Shown: positions 33,638-46,153 of the stretch, piece after piece
Layout: every line of letters begins with the position of its first letter
Numbering within the stretch: position 1 is the stretch's first letter
Assembly: GCA_963422465.1 (NCBI GenBank)
Contig: OY730169.1
Span: forward strand, 2,294,001-2,358,000
Source: Lichina pygmaea
Lineage: Eukaryota; Ascomycota; Lichinomycetes; Lichinales; Lichinaceae
Direction: 5' to 3'
DNA: 64,000 nucleotides
The notes under the pieces: generated by a model
Seen by the model: the letters and a program-made list of their open reading frames with translations, nothing else
Told to the model about the DNA's origin: nothing
Databases searched by the model: none
Position numbers and translations under genes: made by a program

Positions 33638-35562
33638 ATGGCCGAGCAAAGGCCCAGCTGGAGAGGCTACAACTATCCAAGCCCAAAAGCGGTCGAAGTG
33701 CCATACGAAAGCCCACCAGCCCCCACCAATCCTGCGGTCAGGGGCTTGCCCCTCTACTACACAGCAGCTCTGTATTTGAAACCGATCATTCTAGCTAGGG
33801 TATACGTGCGCTGATGTGGCATCAGAATAACGTCCGTGTCAATGATCCGGAGCTTTTTGTGGCGAAACGGGGGTTTCAGCCAGTTTAGAGGCAAGAAGGA
33901 GCTGGAGGGCTTCGAATACCGCTACGACCCTACCGTGGTGCCGGTGCAGAACCAGGACAATACCCCGGCGCAAGACTATACAAACCTAGACAACTTTCGA
34001 ATCTCTTCATCAAGGCAAACGGGAGGATACTACTCCGTTCTTGATTTCCACACCGCCTACAAGTCTGGAAAGGTCACTCCTACTGCTGTCGTGGAAGCAT
34101 TGCTGCCCATAATCCGCCGAGACGTGGACACCGCGACACAGCACGCAACAGCATTCGCACAGGTACATGCGGATCGAGTTAAAGGGGCAGCTGAAGCTTC
34201 GGCGCAGCGATATAGGGAAGGCAAGTCGCTTGGTGTGCTAGACGGCGTGCCGGTGGCTGTCAAAGATCAGATTGATGTTCAGGGTTATCCAACATACTGT
34301 GGAAAGGTCGATATTCACTGCGGCACGTCAAACTATACCAGCTGGTGTATATCAAAATGGGAAGAACAGGGAGCCATCGTTGTCGGCAAGACGAACATGC
34401 ACGAGCTGGGGAAAGGTACATGCTGCCGACGTGATGGCGCTTTGATCCAGCTAGCCAAGACTCAGGAGCGTCTCAGTGACATTCCCCAGGTATTACAAGC
34501 AACAACCCGAATCCCAACCACGGTACCCCTCTCAACCCGCATAACCCTCACTACTATCCCGGGGGCTCTTCGGGGGGAAGCGCATACGCCGTGAGCGCGG
34601 GCCTCATACCCATCGCACATGGCTCCGACGGCGGTGGTAGCGTCCGTATCCCGGCCAATTTCTGCGGCATCTGCGGGCTGAAGCCCTCCCACGGACGCAT
34701 ATCCATCGAGCCCTCCGCGAATATGGGCACCACGACCACCGTCCACGGTCCTATAGCGTCCAACATGACGGACCTCGAGGTTGCTTACCGTGTGATGGCG
34801 GCACCGAACCCAACTGATCCAGTTTCGGCTATGTTTCCGCCTCCACGTCCAACTGCGGGTCCGAGGAAGAAGCTGCTTGGACTCTATCGGCCGTGGCTCG
34901 ACCGTGCAGATGCTGTGGTCAAAGCAGCCTGCCAGTCCGCTCTGGACTATCTTGTTTCCGCGCATGACTACACGATCGTGCCCATCGCAATTCCATTGAT
35001 CCACGAGGGTCAGATGGCACATGCGCTGACGATCCTCAATGAGAGCTCGGCCTCCCACCCCGACTGGACAGGGCTCACTTCCGACAACAAGATCCTCTTG
35101 TCAATTGCAGCAAAGACGCCAGCTCTGGACTTTTTGCTCGCGCAGAAGCTGCGCAACCTGCTCATGCGCCATCTAGCGTACCTCTTCACCGAGCATCCAG
35201 GTATGTTGATCGTCACTCCGACAACGCCCAACGCAGGGTATCACATCGCCGGCGGCAAGAGCGAGCTCAGGTACGGCACAAACGACGGGAACATGACCAT
35301 CCGCACGATGGAGTACGTGTGGCTGGCTAATTTCACGGGGATCCCGGCCATTTCTGCTCCCATAGGATACGTGGATCCTGCCGAAGGGGAGGGCAAGATT
35401 CCGGTTGGTCTGATGGCCATGGGCGAGTGGGGAAGTGAGGATGCTCTCATCGAGTGGGGATTTGATGCAGAGGCGTATCTGAACCGGCAGCTGAAAGGTG
35501 GTCGAAAGATGCCCGAGAACTGGGTCGATATTCTGAAGGCTGCCGAAGGAAAAGTTGCATGA
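33638..35562 (+). CDS. Amidase-signature hydrolase (FAAH/acetamidase-like)
   Basis: Exons 33638-33771, 33826-34415 and 34490-35562 join in phase (introns 54 and 74 bp) and give 598 residues. The amidase signature runs [18 protein letters not shown] and then [22 protein letters not shown]. The catalytic Ser-cisSer-Lys triad is K191 (PVAVKDQ), S266 and S290. The spacings of 75 and 24 residues equal those of rat FAAH (K142, S217, S241). A short N-terminal hydrophobic stretch ([12 protein letters not shown]) and the [10 protein letters not shown] motif precede the domain, as in fungal cytosolic or membrane-associated amidases. It hydrolyses an amide to acid and amine; the substrate cannot be told from sequence. 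No neighbouring genes point to a pathway. Confidence 0.88.
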
Positions 35563-36025
35563 GGCGGGCAGGTGCTACATCATCGGAGCCGTCAGGGATG
35601 GACCACCAGATTTCTTCAGGTCATGCATTGATATCTGCAATCTGCTACTCCTAGTGCCGGTGTAGCTAAAAATCAACGACCGCTACAATTCTCAATCAAT
35701 TATTTCTTCACTAGGCGTGTGTAGGGTGCTTAATAGCGGCTCGTGCATCTGAGATTCTAGCTATACCGTGTAGTTTCTAAGATGAGGTTCTTAATCCTGC
35801 TGCACGCTTGAGTGGCTTGGGGGATCCATAGTTTTTTTGCGTGTCAGGGCTTAGACATTAGACGGTTAGAGCCGTGAACTAGGCACCAAGCCACTAAGTT
35901 TACTGAGAGCGAGTGCCAGAACTTAGGATGTTCCACTGACTTTCACTGCATATACTTGCACGACTAGTAACCAGCCTTGCAGCACCAACCAAGCGCATCT
36001 CGGCACGGCCAGACATGACCCAGCA
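35563..36025. other. Spacer between amidase and GPI17 genes
   Basis: AT-richer intergenic DNA with no supported feature; both neighbours point right, so it holds the GPI17 promoter. Confidence 0.4.
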
Positions 36026-38226
36026 ATGTCGGCGGACACTCGCTCCAAAAGAGGAGTGGACGATGCTGGAGCGACCTCGAAGGGCTCTGCAGATCCCTTC
36101 GGGCCCTCCACCAACGCGATTCTAGCCTCGGCCCGGAAACAGCCAGGTCCAGAGCACCCGGAAGACATCCGTCGGCGGCAATGGGTAATTCTCTCGTTCT
36201 GGGTGATCGTCGTCTTCATCGGCCTGCCGGTATGGCGCTGGACGACTTCCATCTACCGCGCCAAGCTTCCGCTGCAGGAGATGATGGAGTGGGCTGATGG
36301 CAAGGTACTGCTTCGTCACGTCGAAGGGGAATTGCGGTTGAGCTGTTGATAGCGCTGGACTGGATCTTTGCTGATCATCTTCCCCTTGAACAGGCCTGTC
36401 GGATGGAATTCCCGTTGCAGATATATATCGAAGCGCCAAGCCTCCAAGACCAGGAAGCGCAGCATCTCGTGCGCCTGACGCAGCATGCCTTGGACGATCT
36501 GAACGAGTTCTCGGAGCATCATCTGAGGCTGCAATTATCGCGCGCGCGACCAGCCACGGGTGTCAACGGAGTGCTGCCCCAACACAAAGAGCATGCTCTG
36601 CGACATGGCGCCGGGGATGCCCAACATGGAGGCGTACACAGCGAGGACGCGGCGCTCATCGTCCGACTACACCCTTGGGAAGCGAGATCGACGCCTAAAG
36701 CTACCCTCGAGGCGCATTCGCCGATATTGGATGTCAACTACTCGCCAAACCAGGTGCCCTCGCCGTCGTCGACATCTTCACCTCTAGCAAGCTATCTAGC
36801 AAGCCAGCTGCGAGACGTCTTTGCCGAGGAGCGTGCGATGATCGCGCACGTCTTGTCCCGCGCGTCGACCAGAGCAGGTTCGAGTCTGAGCTCCGGCAGT
36901 GGCGTCGGTGGGCAGGCTTCACATAACGGGCAGACAGACCCTTCGAACACGAAGAACGGTCGAGACTCGGGTGGCAGCCCGATACAGAATAACAGCAACG
37001 ACAATAACAACAATAACAACAACAACAACAACAACAACAACGGGCCGCTCGGCGCGGACGAGATGGCCCGGCAGATAACGCGTACGGTCAAGCACTCGCC
37101 GACGTACCACCTGACCTTCTCGCTCTTCACGCCCGACGCGAGTCCGTCGTCGTGGGAGATCGAGTCGGCGCTGCGCGAGCACCTGCAGCCGCTGCTTTAC
37201 GCCATCTCGACGATGGTCAGCAACTTCACCATCGACACACAGGTGCAGCTGTACGCAAAGTTCTCGCATTCGATCCGGGCGCCAGAGTATGACGAGCGAC
37301 AGCGGCGGTGGACTTTACGAAAGGATCACCTCAGCGGCTTCATCAACTCCGCCGAGTGGCCCCTGAGCCCGAGCATCGGCGGCGCCCCGACCCTCAACTT
37401 TGTCGTGTACGTCCCCTCCCGCAACATGACGCCGCTGGTGATCAAGGAGAACGGCGGAAACAGCTGGCTGGTTCCGCAGTGGGGCGGGCTCGTCATTCTT
37501 AATCGTCAGGCCGACTCCTCGCGCGCCGAAGCGTCGTCACCTACGGAGAGCACATTGTCGTCCCACGTGACCGAGCAAGATCTCCACCCGGCATTGATCA
37601 CGTTCTCACATCAACTCCTCTCCTTGCTTGGCGCTCCTCGCTCACAACCGTCTCTCCCCTTACGCCTGATGACTCTAACCCGGCTTCGATGCGCCACGCT
37701 GCTCCTCTCGGCCTCTTCGACGCTCGGGGCACTCGCTCGGTTGACCGAAGCCCTTCCGTCTATATCCATTCCGTCGTCCGTCGCCACCCACGTTGAGCAG
37801 TCTATCGAACACCTCGCCGCAGCCTGTACCCTTCTCGCTCAAACCGAAGACACCCACCATCATCGTTCTCATCCTAGTTCACATGGCCGTGAGACCAGCA
37901 CGCCCCCTTCTCCGATCGCGACGACCGCTACCACCACAACCGCCAGCAACGGCACCAATCCCTTGTCCTCTTTCCCCAAACCCCTGCCCATCATCCGTGC
38001 TCTAAGCCACGCCCGCGAGGCGGAGCGACATGCCGAACGGGCCTTCTTCGACAAGAGCATGGTCGGGCAAGTGTATTTCCCGGACGAGCACAAGCTGGCC
38101 GTGTATCTGCCCCTGCTGGGGCCCGTCGGCGTGCCCCTTGTTGTGGCAGCTCTCAAAGAAATCTCCAGGCTGGTTAAGGAGAGGAGGCGGAGACGAGAAG
38201 AGAGAAGAGCGGATAGCAGGCGGTAG
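36026..38226 (+). CDS. GPI17: GPI transamidase subunit PIG-S/Gpi17
   Basis: Exons 36026-36304 and 36394-38226 give 703 residues in phase. An N-terminal membrane helix lies at about 53-69 (WVILSFWVIVVFIGLPVW), followed by a TTSIYRAKLPL motif typical of the family. The lumenal domain has the TYHLTFSLF block, DTQVQLYAKF, FINSAEWPLSP and the LNFVVYVP strand. A second hydrophobic segment near the C-terminus (LPLLGPVGVPLVVAAL) precedes a strongly basic tail, matching a two-helix type with both ends cytosolic. The protein is part of the ER complex that attaches glycosylphosphatidylinositol to proteins. An AAC-coded run of about 14 asparagines (near 36995-37040), absent from the family core, sits in a variable loop. 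Confidence 0.92.
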
Positions 38227-38658
38227 AATTTTTCTTCTCTTCTCTTCCTTTCTCTGATTCGTCTTTGATGTTCTACTAGAGGTCGAGAACGGGTGTGGGT
38301 GCGTTGCACGAATTCCAATAACGTGCTGTATGCTACCTGCACCGTATGGAAACCGGTCACACTTGAAGTTTACGGTGCTTCACTCTTTATACTATTTCGC
38401 CCCTTCTTTTCTTGGCACTAGGCATCTCTGTGGCTCATCGAAATCAACGCCCATCTAGACATTGGTTGCTCTAAACTTTGCCCGACTGGTATTCCAACAA
38501 ATGGGACGATAGCACATCTTGTGCTATATATATTGACTTCCGCCCCCCAGAAAGAGGAAGAAAGGCTCATGGTATCGCCAGAAGGTGGGACTTGCTCAAC
38601 CACCCATCTTTGGTGATGGGCCATACTGACGCTGGAAGATGTAGTACGGCAAGGGCCG

Positions 38659-38916
38659 ATGGCCTTTCTGACAAGCCACATCTGCCTGACATGTTTCAGT
38701 GGTGCAGACTGCGACAACATCAAGGACTTTATTGAATATTTCAAGTTGACTTTTGAACCCCAGGCCTCTCTGCACAATACTGCCAAGCAGAAGGCTGTGA
38801 AGTTGAAGATGCTGACGTCAAACTTGTCTGGTGATGTGGAGGACTATTATTGTACCTTGGATAGGGATTACCATCAGTCCTGGGACACGGTGACAGAACA
38901 TCTGAAAGAGATGTAG
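38659..38916 (+). mobile_element. LTR-retrotransposon gag fragment
   Basis: An 85-codon stretch resembles part of a retrotransposon gag (blocks VKLKMLTSNLSGDVEDYY and SWDTVTEHLKE). No flanking LTRs or pol domains could be defined. It is a short fossil in DNA (38.5-41.2 kb) that looks like a mosaic of decayed repeats. Confidence 0.45.
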
Positions 38917-39849
38917 CGTGTCCATGACACCAACACACGGTTCAGGCAACCCATTCTGACACCGGTCGATTTTCCCACGCGATCTTGATCATTTACTGCT
39001 GGTTCTCCCAACGTCAATACCAGATGCCCCACAGGTGCATTTTCGTAACGAACACATACGAAATCGGTCACCTCCGCCAGCGGCTGATGAGCTTGGCTAT
39101 TTTCTCCCGGGTCTCCTCATCCTGGCTTATGTCGTCCTCATCGTCGATTTCAAGGATGGGTTACTCTGCGCACTCCCTTTGTTGCCGACCGGCGATTCAA
39201 GGTTTGCAGGTACCGTACCGGTACCCAACAAGAGCCAAGGGCCGGGAAAGTGCTGACAAGAGCCGTCGCAACAGGTCCAAATGCCCACTCGGGCATCGGA
39301 ACCACTCTAAATCCCTCCTCTGGCAGCTCTTGACCAGACAGCAGAATTATCGGATTGGGGTCGCTTGGGCACTGCTGGCCACGACGATAAAAAAGACTTG
39401 CTATCAGCTTCGTCGAGCATCCTTCGCCAAGCTCAAATGCCAGGATGACTGGATTATACCCACTTCTTTTCCCGTTCAGCGTTCGTTGTTATTACGACAC
39501 TTCGTGGTGGCACCCGTGCTGTCATTATCACCATGACCACCGCTGCCCTATCCGGTCGTGTTCAAGCCTCCGACACAAACTATACTGGTACCCATCGATG
39601 GGCACACGAGTCAATCCCAGGAGATAAGTATATACTCTGCGGGTCTTATTATCTCCATGGTACAAGCCCGTCGGGCAGTGGACTAGCTGGTGGTATAAAT
39701 CACCATAACAACTATCCTTTTATATTTCTACCAGCGCGTTAGCTTCAAGATATCATCACCCCCAACAGGCAGGGATTTTCTTTGCAGGCCCACATACAAA
39801 TTATCATCATGCGCCCACCTAGTGTATATCTCCACCAGCTACACCATTC

Positions 39850-40143
39850 TTGTCAATAAGTTCAAGCACACCATCGCCGTGCTCTGCAGTCATTCTCAGC
39901 AGAAATGTGGACTACACAACAGATGCTCTCACCAAGAAGGTCAGTCCTGGTGTCTCCTGCATAACAATTCTGTCGGCAGTGCCAGTTGCCCAAGAATACT
40001 CTGCATCTACTACCACGTGTCAAGCTCTCAGCCACCAAGAATCTTTCTTTTGAGCTTACCCGCAAGCAGTTCCAGGTTCGTCTCTGTTTTGCCGTGACTG
40101 TCAGCAAGTCTCAGAGACAGACCTTTTTTGAGGTTAGGCTTGT
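39850..40143 (+). mobile_element. Helitron/Pif1-like helicase C-terminal scrap
   Basis: Near 40050-40125 the translation reads FELTRKQFQVRLCFAVTVSK followed by SQRQTF. This resembles motif VI of Pif1-type and Helitron helicases (family form RRQFPVRLAFAMTINKSQGQT). The catalytic Gly of the family pattern is replaced by Arg, and no further helicase motifs or Rep domain lie in frame upstream, so this is a decayed end of an element. A truncated host helicase paralogue is the alternative. Confidence 0.5.
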
Positions 40144-40159
40144 CCTCTCAAGATCAGCA

Positions 40160-42486
40160 TGATTCCGGGTATAGTCAACAGCGGGCCTTTCAGTCCTACT
40201 ACCAGCCGCAACAGGTGGGAAGACCGAGAACATCGTGTACCCAGGATTTCTTCTTTGAGATATCCTCTGGCTCAAACCCTGTTGGTCCGTGATGTCACGC
40301 CAGAGATATCAGCTGAGATGAAGCTTAGCAGCAAGATCACCGTTCACCGAACAGATCTAGCCACTACCGCTGAAATATCAGTGGTAAGCATGGAAATCAC
40401 GCCACACCTAAGGTAGGACCTTGGTCGGATAGTGGACATCTCTCAGGAAGACCGGATAGATGTGTCTCTAGTGAAGGATTTAGAAAATAAGTTCAGGCCA
40501 GAAGAGGCCAAGGTCTACCCTGCTGGTGAGGAAGGAAAGAGAGAGTGATCAACCAAGTCTTCAACAGGCTCCATGACCAAGGTTGATTGGAGGGTTGTAC
40601 CAAGTCTTTCCCAAACCACAGAATATCACCAGGTCTCTCTTATTGCTGGGCCACCACCGTGCAAAAGCTCTGCTCGATCAATTCCATCATACATCCCTGG
40701 TAGCTCTCGTCGAGTTCCAGCCAAGGACAAGCTCCGGTGGGATCGTCGTGAAGCTGTACATCTTGGCCAGCATCAGCCGGACCAAGTGCCAGGTTCTCAG
40801 ATACTACTCGTACAAGTGATGGCGGCCTGAGTCGATACCACAGATAAGACAGCTTCACCACCCGGTCTCCCCGACAATCCACAGGCAGATCCAGCATTAC
40901 TTCCTCTATTGTCGGCATCAAATTTATCTTCTGCCTGTCACCATATCCCCTGGCCGCTGGTACTATCATTCACTCCGACTGTGAGGACAACCATACTTCT
41001 AATCAGTCTACCAGCTACATACCTGATAACAAATCTTGGTCAACTTCTTCTCTATGATAGAGCCTGATCTTTCGTTGCCATCTCCACCACCAATCCCACC
41101 GTCCAGCCGGCTCTCAACATCCAGCCATCAATCTCAAGGTATGCTTACCAACTACTACTCCACTCAAAGAGCAGTAGTTCTCTGACTCATGACATAGATG
41201 GTGATGTTCATCACCCGCCAGCGCACTGTCCGGGTCCTGGATGATTGATCACGTTCTGCTGTTGGGCGGTCACACCAGTTCCTTTGGGACCAGATAGCCC
41301 ATCACGGTCACCAAAAAAGATAAAGACCTGTTGTCGTCACCCAAGAGAGCAGTTCCATCGGGGTCAAATCTGCTCGGTCGACCTTACCGTACCACTTTGA
41401 GGCTTCGCCCGAAAAACCCTTCGATGCAGATACACTCGGCGACGCTGGCGCACTTGTCACGAGCAGGGGCAAGACGAAGCACGTAGTCGTACAGAGCTAG
41501 ACATCGTATCTGTCGGGGCTCCGCTCATGTACCGTAGTCTGGGACTCCGTCCGAATCTCTCCGATCCAACGGCGCAGCAGGGCGGGGCGGCAACAGCATC
41601 CGGGATGGCGACCCCCTTCCCGAAGCCCGCTCCGAAAAGTGTCTGAGGACCGACTCGACGAAAACAACGTGACGCTTCATATCGGATACCGTACGTGGGA
41701 ACTGTTGTACCGTATCTGCCGGTGGTGGGGCCGCTGCGACGATCGTCAACGCTGCCCGCCCTGCCCGCCCGATCGTCGGTCTTCCGAGGGGACTGGGCCA
41801 TTCACTGTCTGGCTGTGGCTTCATTTGGGGTGTCGAAGCACGTTCAGGAGGCAGCGACGACCGGTGTTGCAGGACACTTGACATGCAGGCTTAGAGCTGC
41901 AAGACGAGCCGGAATGGAACGCGACGATGCTTGCGCTACTGTTTAGATTGGGGCCATGTCTTGTGTTGCGAAGGACATTTGATTCTGGATGGTCTTGTGG
42001 CTCTAATTTAACTAGTCGACGTGACAGGAACAACCCTGGCCATATACGGAGTACATATCTCGCTCCCGATGCTACTCCAGTCTCCGCGCCTTGCCTGCCT
42101 CTACGGTACCGTACCTGGTGACACAGATACGCATCTCCGCCCTTGGTGCTTTCTCAACAAATCTCCTCGGCTTCTGACGTCTCGTAGAGGCTGCAGGGCC
42201 GAGACCTCAATGGGGCCCCGACGCGGCTTAGGGGCCTTGGTGGCGATATCCACGACCATCTTGTTCTGGTGCTCGCAGCCGAAGTTGAAGTGCTCGGCCT
42301 TGCCCGTCCGTCTCCGTGTCGTGCAGCTGCCCCTTCGCTGCCACAGTGCGGAGCCACCGCCGTTACATCCACAGGGCCAGGCCAGTCCTCCCACATGTAG
42401 TGTACTCTGTCGACAATGTCTTTGTAGTAGCTCACATAGACTTTAGCTCTCAGCTCCACTTTCACAAGCCACACCTCTGTTATTAT

Positions 42487-42517
<31 letters not shown>

Positions 42518-43609
42518 TTCTCTAGAGGATCCCTGGGGCAAGACTCCACTCGATGTTCGATGAGATGGACCCTTTCCAGATCCCAAAGTGGAAAGGATAG
42601 CTGGGCGTCCAGGCCGGACCTACCAAAGACATGGAAGATCGGACTGGCACGCTGTGACTCTGGATTACCGTAACGTATCAGACTCTTCTGAGTCTGGGAT
42701 CTTCTGGTCTGGGCTGACCAAGCGCTCTCACTGAGCGGTGGGTGACGAGAAGAGAAGAGAAGAGAAGAGAAGGAGACTGGAGAGATGAGATTGAGCGAAT
42801 TGTTATCGGACCTGGACATGGACAGGTAGCTGATCCATCACGGGCTGATCTACAGCAGTATCACTGGCCAGTTTACCACTGACTGATCCATATCACTGGC
42901 TTACTAGTAATTCCCTATAAACATCATAGTACCGTCAGCGATATATCTAAGCGCTACAAAATCACTTGTCCCCTCGGGGACCAGTCGCACCACCGACCTT
43001 TTGCTGTGGGTGGCAGAGTGGTGGCGACGTTGGAGCAGAACCATGTAAGGTAATTGACGCTGCACGGTAGGATAGGATAGGATTGGATAGGGTATGGGAG
43101 CACGTAACGTACTGGAGTACGGAGTACGCTAGGCTTGAGATGCGCTCGTCACGATGCCCACGAATGCTCTTTCCAAGACGCGCTTGTCAAGATGTCCCAG
43201 TCACGACCTCCTCAAGACATCCTCGTCGAGAAAGGAGAATCCAGAACGCGATATTTTGCGGCAATGTGCACGATCAAGGGATCAAATGATCAAGGGATCA
43301 AATGCACTAGAATTGCACCAAAGACATGCTACGCACGTACGTACGCACATACATATAGCAAAGACGATACGTGGTGGGTAGCAGAAAGAGCCAACATCAG
43401 TTTCATTTCTGGATTACAAGAGGATAGGAAGAGAAAAACACAGCTGATTAGGTCGACCGAATGCTCAAAGTAACCAAAGCTTTTTTCGCGACCGATCCCC
43501 TTTTTGCTGCCTCCCCTCGACAAAGTAACCCATTAGTCAAGTGCTTCGGTCCCTGCGGTACCTCTCATTGTTGGTATCGGAGTAGATGAACGAAAACGGC
43601 GGCTGTGAC

Positions 43610-43648
<39 letters not shown>

Positions 43649-43930
43649 TATCGTATCCTGGTAGAGAAAAAGGGAGCCCTCCTATCGTTGCTTCAACTTC
43701 GTCACCATCGCCCCTCCTTGCGCGCCGCCTGCGCCCTAGCTGCGCCGTGGTCGTTGACCCAAATTCGGATGAAAGGTCCAGAGAAAACGAAAAGGCTGTA
43801 GAGCAGTGATGAATGTGTTTCGCCCCGATGACGAGTCCGGGAGAAGGAAGACGGCGAAAGGAAACGGGTAGCAAGGACTTCCTTCCCAACGCATCGAACC
43901 ATGCACGTAGACTCGAGAAGACGCCGGTCG
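40160..43930. other. Gene-poor stretch with repeat debris
   Basis: Frames are short and do not form recognisable proteins. 40.2-41.2 kb continues the mosaic of decayed mobile DNA. 41.4-43.5 kb has GTAC palindromes. A (CAG)n run lies at about 43612-43648, past the 3' end of the DUF8004-like gene. Confidence 0.4.
42488..42517. repeat. C30 homopolymer
   Basis: Thirty consecutive C in intergenic DNA, similar in length to the G runs at 12499 and 46121. Confidence 0.85.
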
Positions 43931-46118
43931 TCACCAGCGTCCAGAGGAACCGTACTCGGATGTTCCGAGGGCGCGCGCCCGGATGGCGGATTGATTCCGG
44001 ATCGGCCAATCCTTGACCTTTTCGCGGTTGTTGCCGCCGGACACGGTGCCGCTCTCGTCCGAGCCGCTGCCGTCGCTGCCGGAGCTCATCTCGCGCAACT
44101 GGGAGTCGTCCCTGCGTGCGGCGGCGGCGGCGGCGGCGGCGGCGTGCTCGTCCGCGATCGAGAGCGTGCGCGACGGATGGTCGCCGAGGCCCGTGATCGC
44201 CATCTCCTTGTGCTTCCGAGGGCCGGGCGGCTCGGGCCCGAACTCGGGCTCCTTCCAGGTCCGCGGCACGGTCCAGCAGTGGCTGTGCTCGTGAGAGGCC
44301 TCCTCCGGTGGCGGGTCCCGCTTGTCTCTCCAGGGCGGCGTGCCGCGCAGGCGCGGGTTGACGTGGTACTGCACCTTGTCCTTGTGTCGCAGGCCCGGCG
44401 TGTCGACCGAGACCGTCGCCAGGAGCTGCAGCACGCCGTAGACGAGGATCCAGCGGCCCTTGCGAGCCTGGGCCGGGTCGACCTCGCCCGGCAGGTCGGA
44501 TCTCTCGAAGTTCGAAAAGGACTCGACCAGGGAGTTGGCGCCGAAGGCCGGTCCCAGCCGGAAGACGTTGGTCGCCTCGGAGTACTCGAGCGCGATGCGT
44601 CGCTCGGTGAAACGACTCTCGTTCACGCGCGGCTTCCTGCCGAACCGTGCCGGCTTCAACGGAACCTGCATCGGCAGCGATGGCGGCAACAGCGGATACG
44701 GATAGGGGATGTGGGGGAAGCCGTGGCGGTTGTCGAAGGCGACGAGGATGTCCGTCATCGGCACGCCGTCGCCGTCCGGGCGGTAGTTGGGCTTGAGGCC
44801 CTTGCTGACGATGCGCCGCTGCCGTCGATCCTTCTGCGTCGGCGTCGGCATCGGCGTCGGCGTCGGCGACGGGGACGAGGACGAGGACGAGGACGGCATC
44901 GCCGACGAGTCGTCCCAGGCCATGTCGCGATCGACGAGGTAGTCGTAGAGGGCGCCGAGGTCGATCTGCAGGCGTCGGATGACGTCGCGCGTCAACCACA
45001 GCTCGGCCGTGCCGAAGCGCGGCACCGGTGGCCACGACCAGAAGACGGCCTCGTAGTGCCTCGTCAGGAAGCGGCGGAAGCGGTCGAAGGCGTCTCGGGC
45101 CGTGGGCGACAGGACACTCTGCATCGGCCACATGTCGATGAGGTCGAAGTCGGCGAGCTTGTCGGCGACCTGCTGGACCCGAACCTGCACCTCGAGGTTC
45201 GCGCGCTCGAGCAGGATGCGAGAGAAGTGGCTGACGTCGCGGAACTCGGGTGCGTGCTTCAGGCGGCTGTACGTGCCGGTGCAGTGCACAAAGGCCTCGC
45301 GCCAGCCCTCGGTCCAGCGCACGGTCGCGCCCTCGCTCCACGCGAGAAGGCCGGCGGCCGAGGCCGGGTCGTTCCGGACGTCGTCGACGCCGTTCGATAC
45401 GATGTGGTCGATGATGAGGCTGGCGTTGTCCGAGTCGGCCGGCATGTACATCTGCAGGCGCTCGTGGAGGTCGAGGAGGCTCTGATACAGGTTGAGACCG
45501 ACGAGGGACTTGCCGAAGAGGAGCGCGAAGACGTTCCGCGTCGTGAGATGATGGCGAAGGATCTCCACCGTCGACGCGTCCAGCGGTGCCGGGAAGAAGA
45601 GCTCGTAGAGGACCGACTGCTCGCGCTCGCGCTCACGCGAGGACGACTGCGACGTCGGCGGCGTCGGTTGGCCGCCGCGGGAGCGGAGGCTGTTGAGACC
45701 GGGCAAGGGTACCCGCGTGCCCGGATGCGGCCCGAGCATGGACGTGTTCGACTCGCGACGGCCCAGGTGTAAGAAGGTCTCTCGACTGCCGTCGGGACTC
45801 GACATGTAAGAGCCCGACATCGGGCTCTGCGGCGAGATCTGAAGGTCGTAGTCGCGCCGGTGGACGAAGCCTTCCCGGAGGATGGTGGTGAAGAAGGCCG
45901 AGCCTGTATCTTCCAGCACGGACGAGTGGACGCGCAGCGACGGGCCAGGCCGGCTGAGCCCGTGCGCTTCGTGACCGAGGTAGACAAGCGTATCCCCCGT
46001 AGGGTCCCACAGTTCGGGGTCCTGAAAGGATGACGACAGCGGAAGTCAGCCTCGCCAGACACCTAGAGATGGCATAGAGACGATGCATCATCTCCCGTCG
46101 AAATATCACGCTCAAGCT

Positions 46119-46153
<35 letters not shown>

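Noticed and set aside
43901-45772. 623-codon open frame on the plus strand
   Set aside because: It lies antisense to the DUF8004-like gene and arises from the GC-rich third positions of that gene; it has no recognisable motif and an Arg/Val/Gly/Ala-skewed composition.
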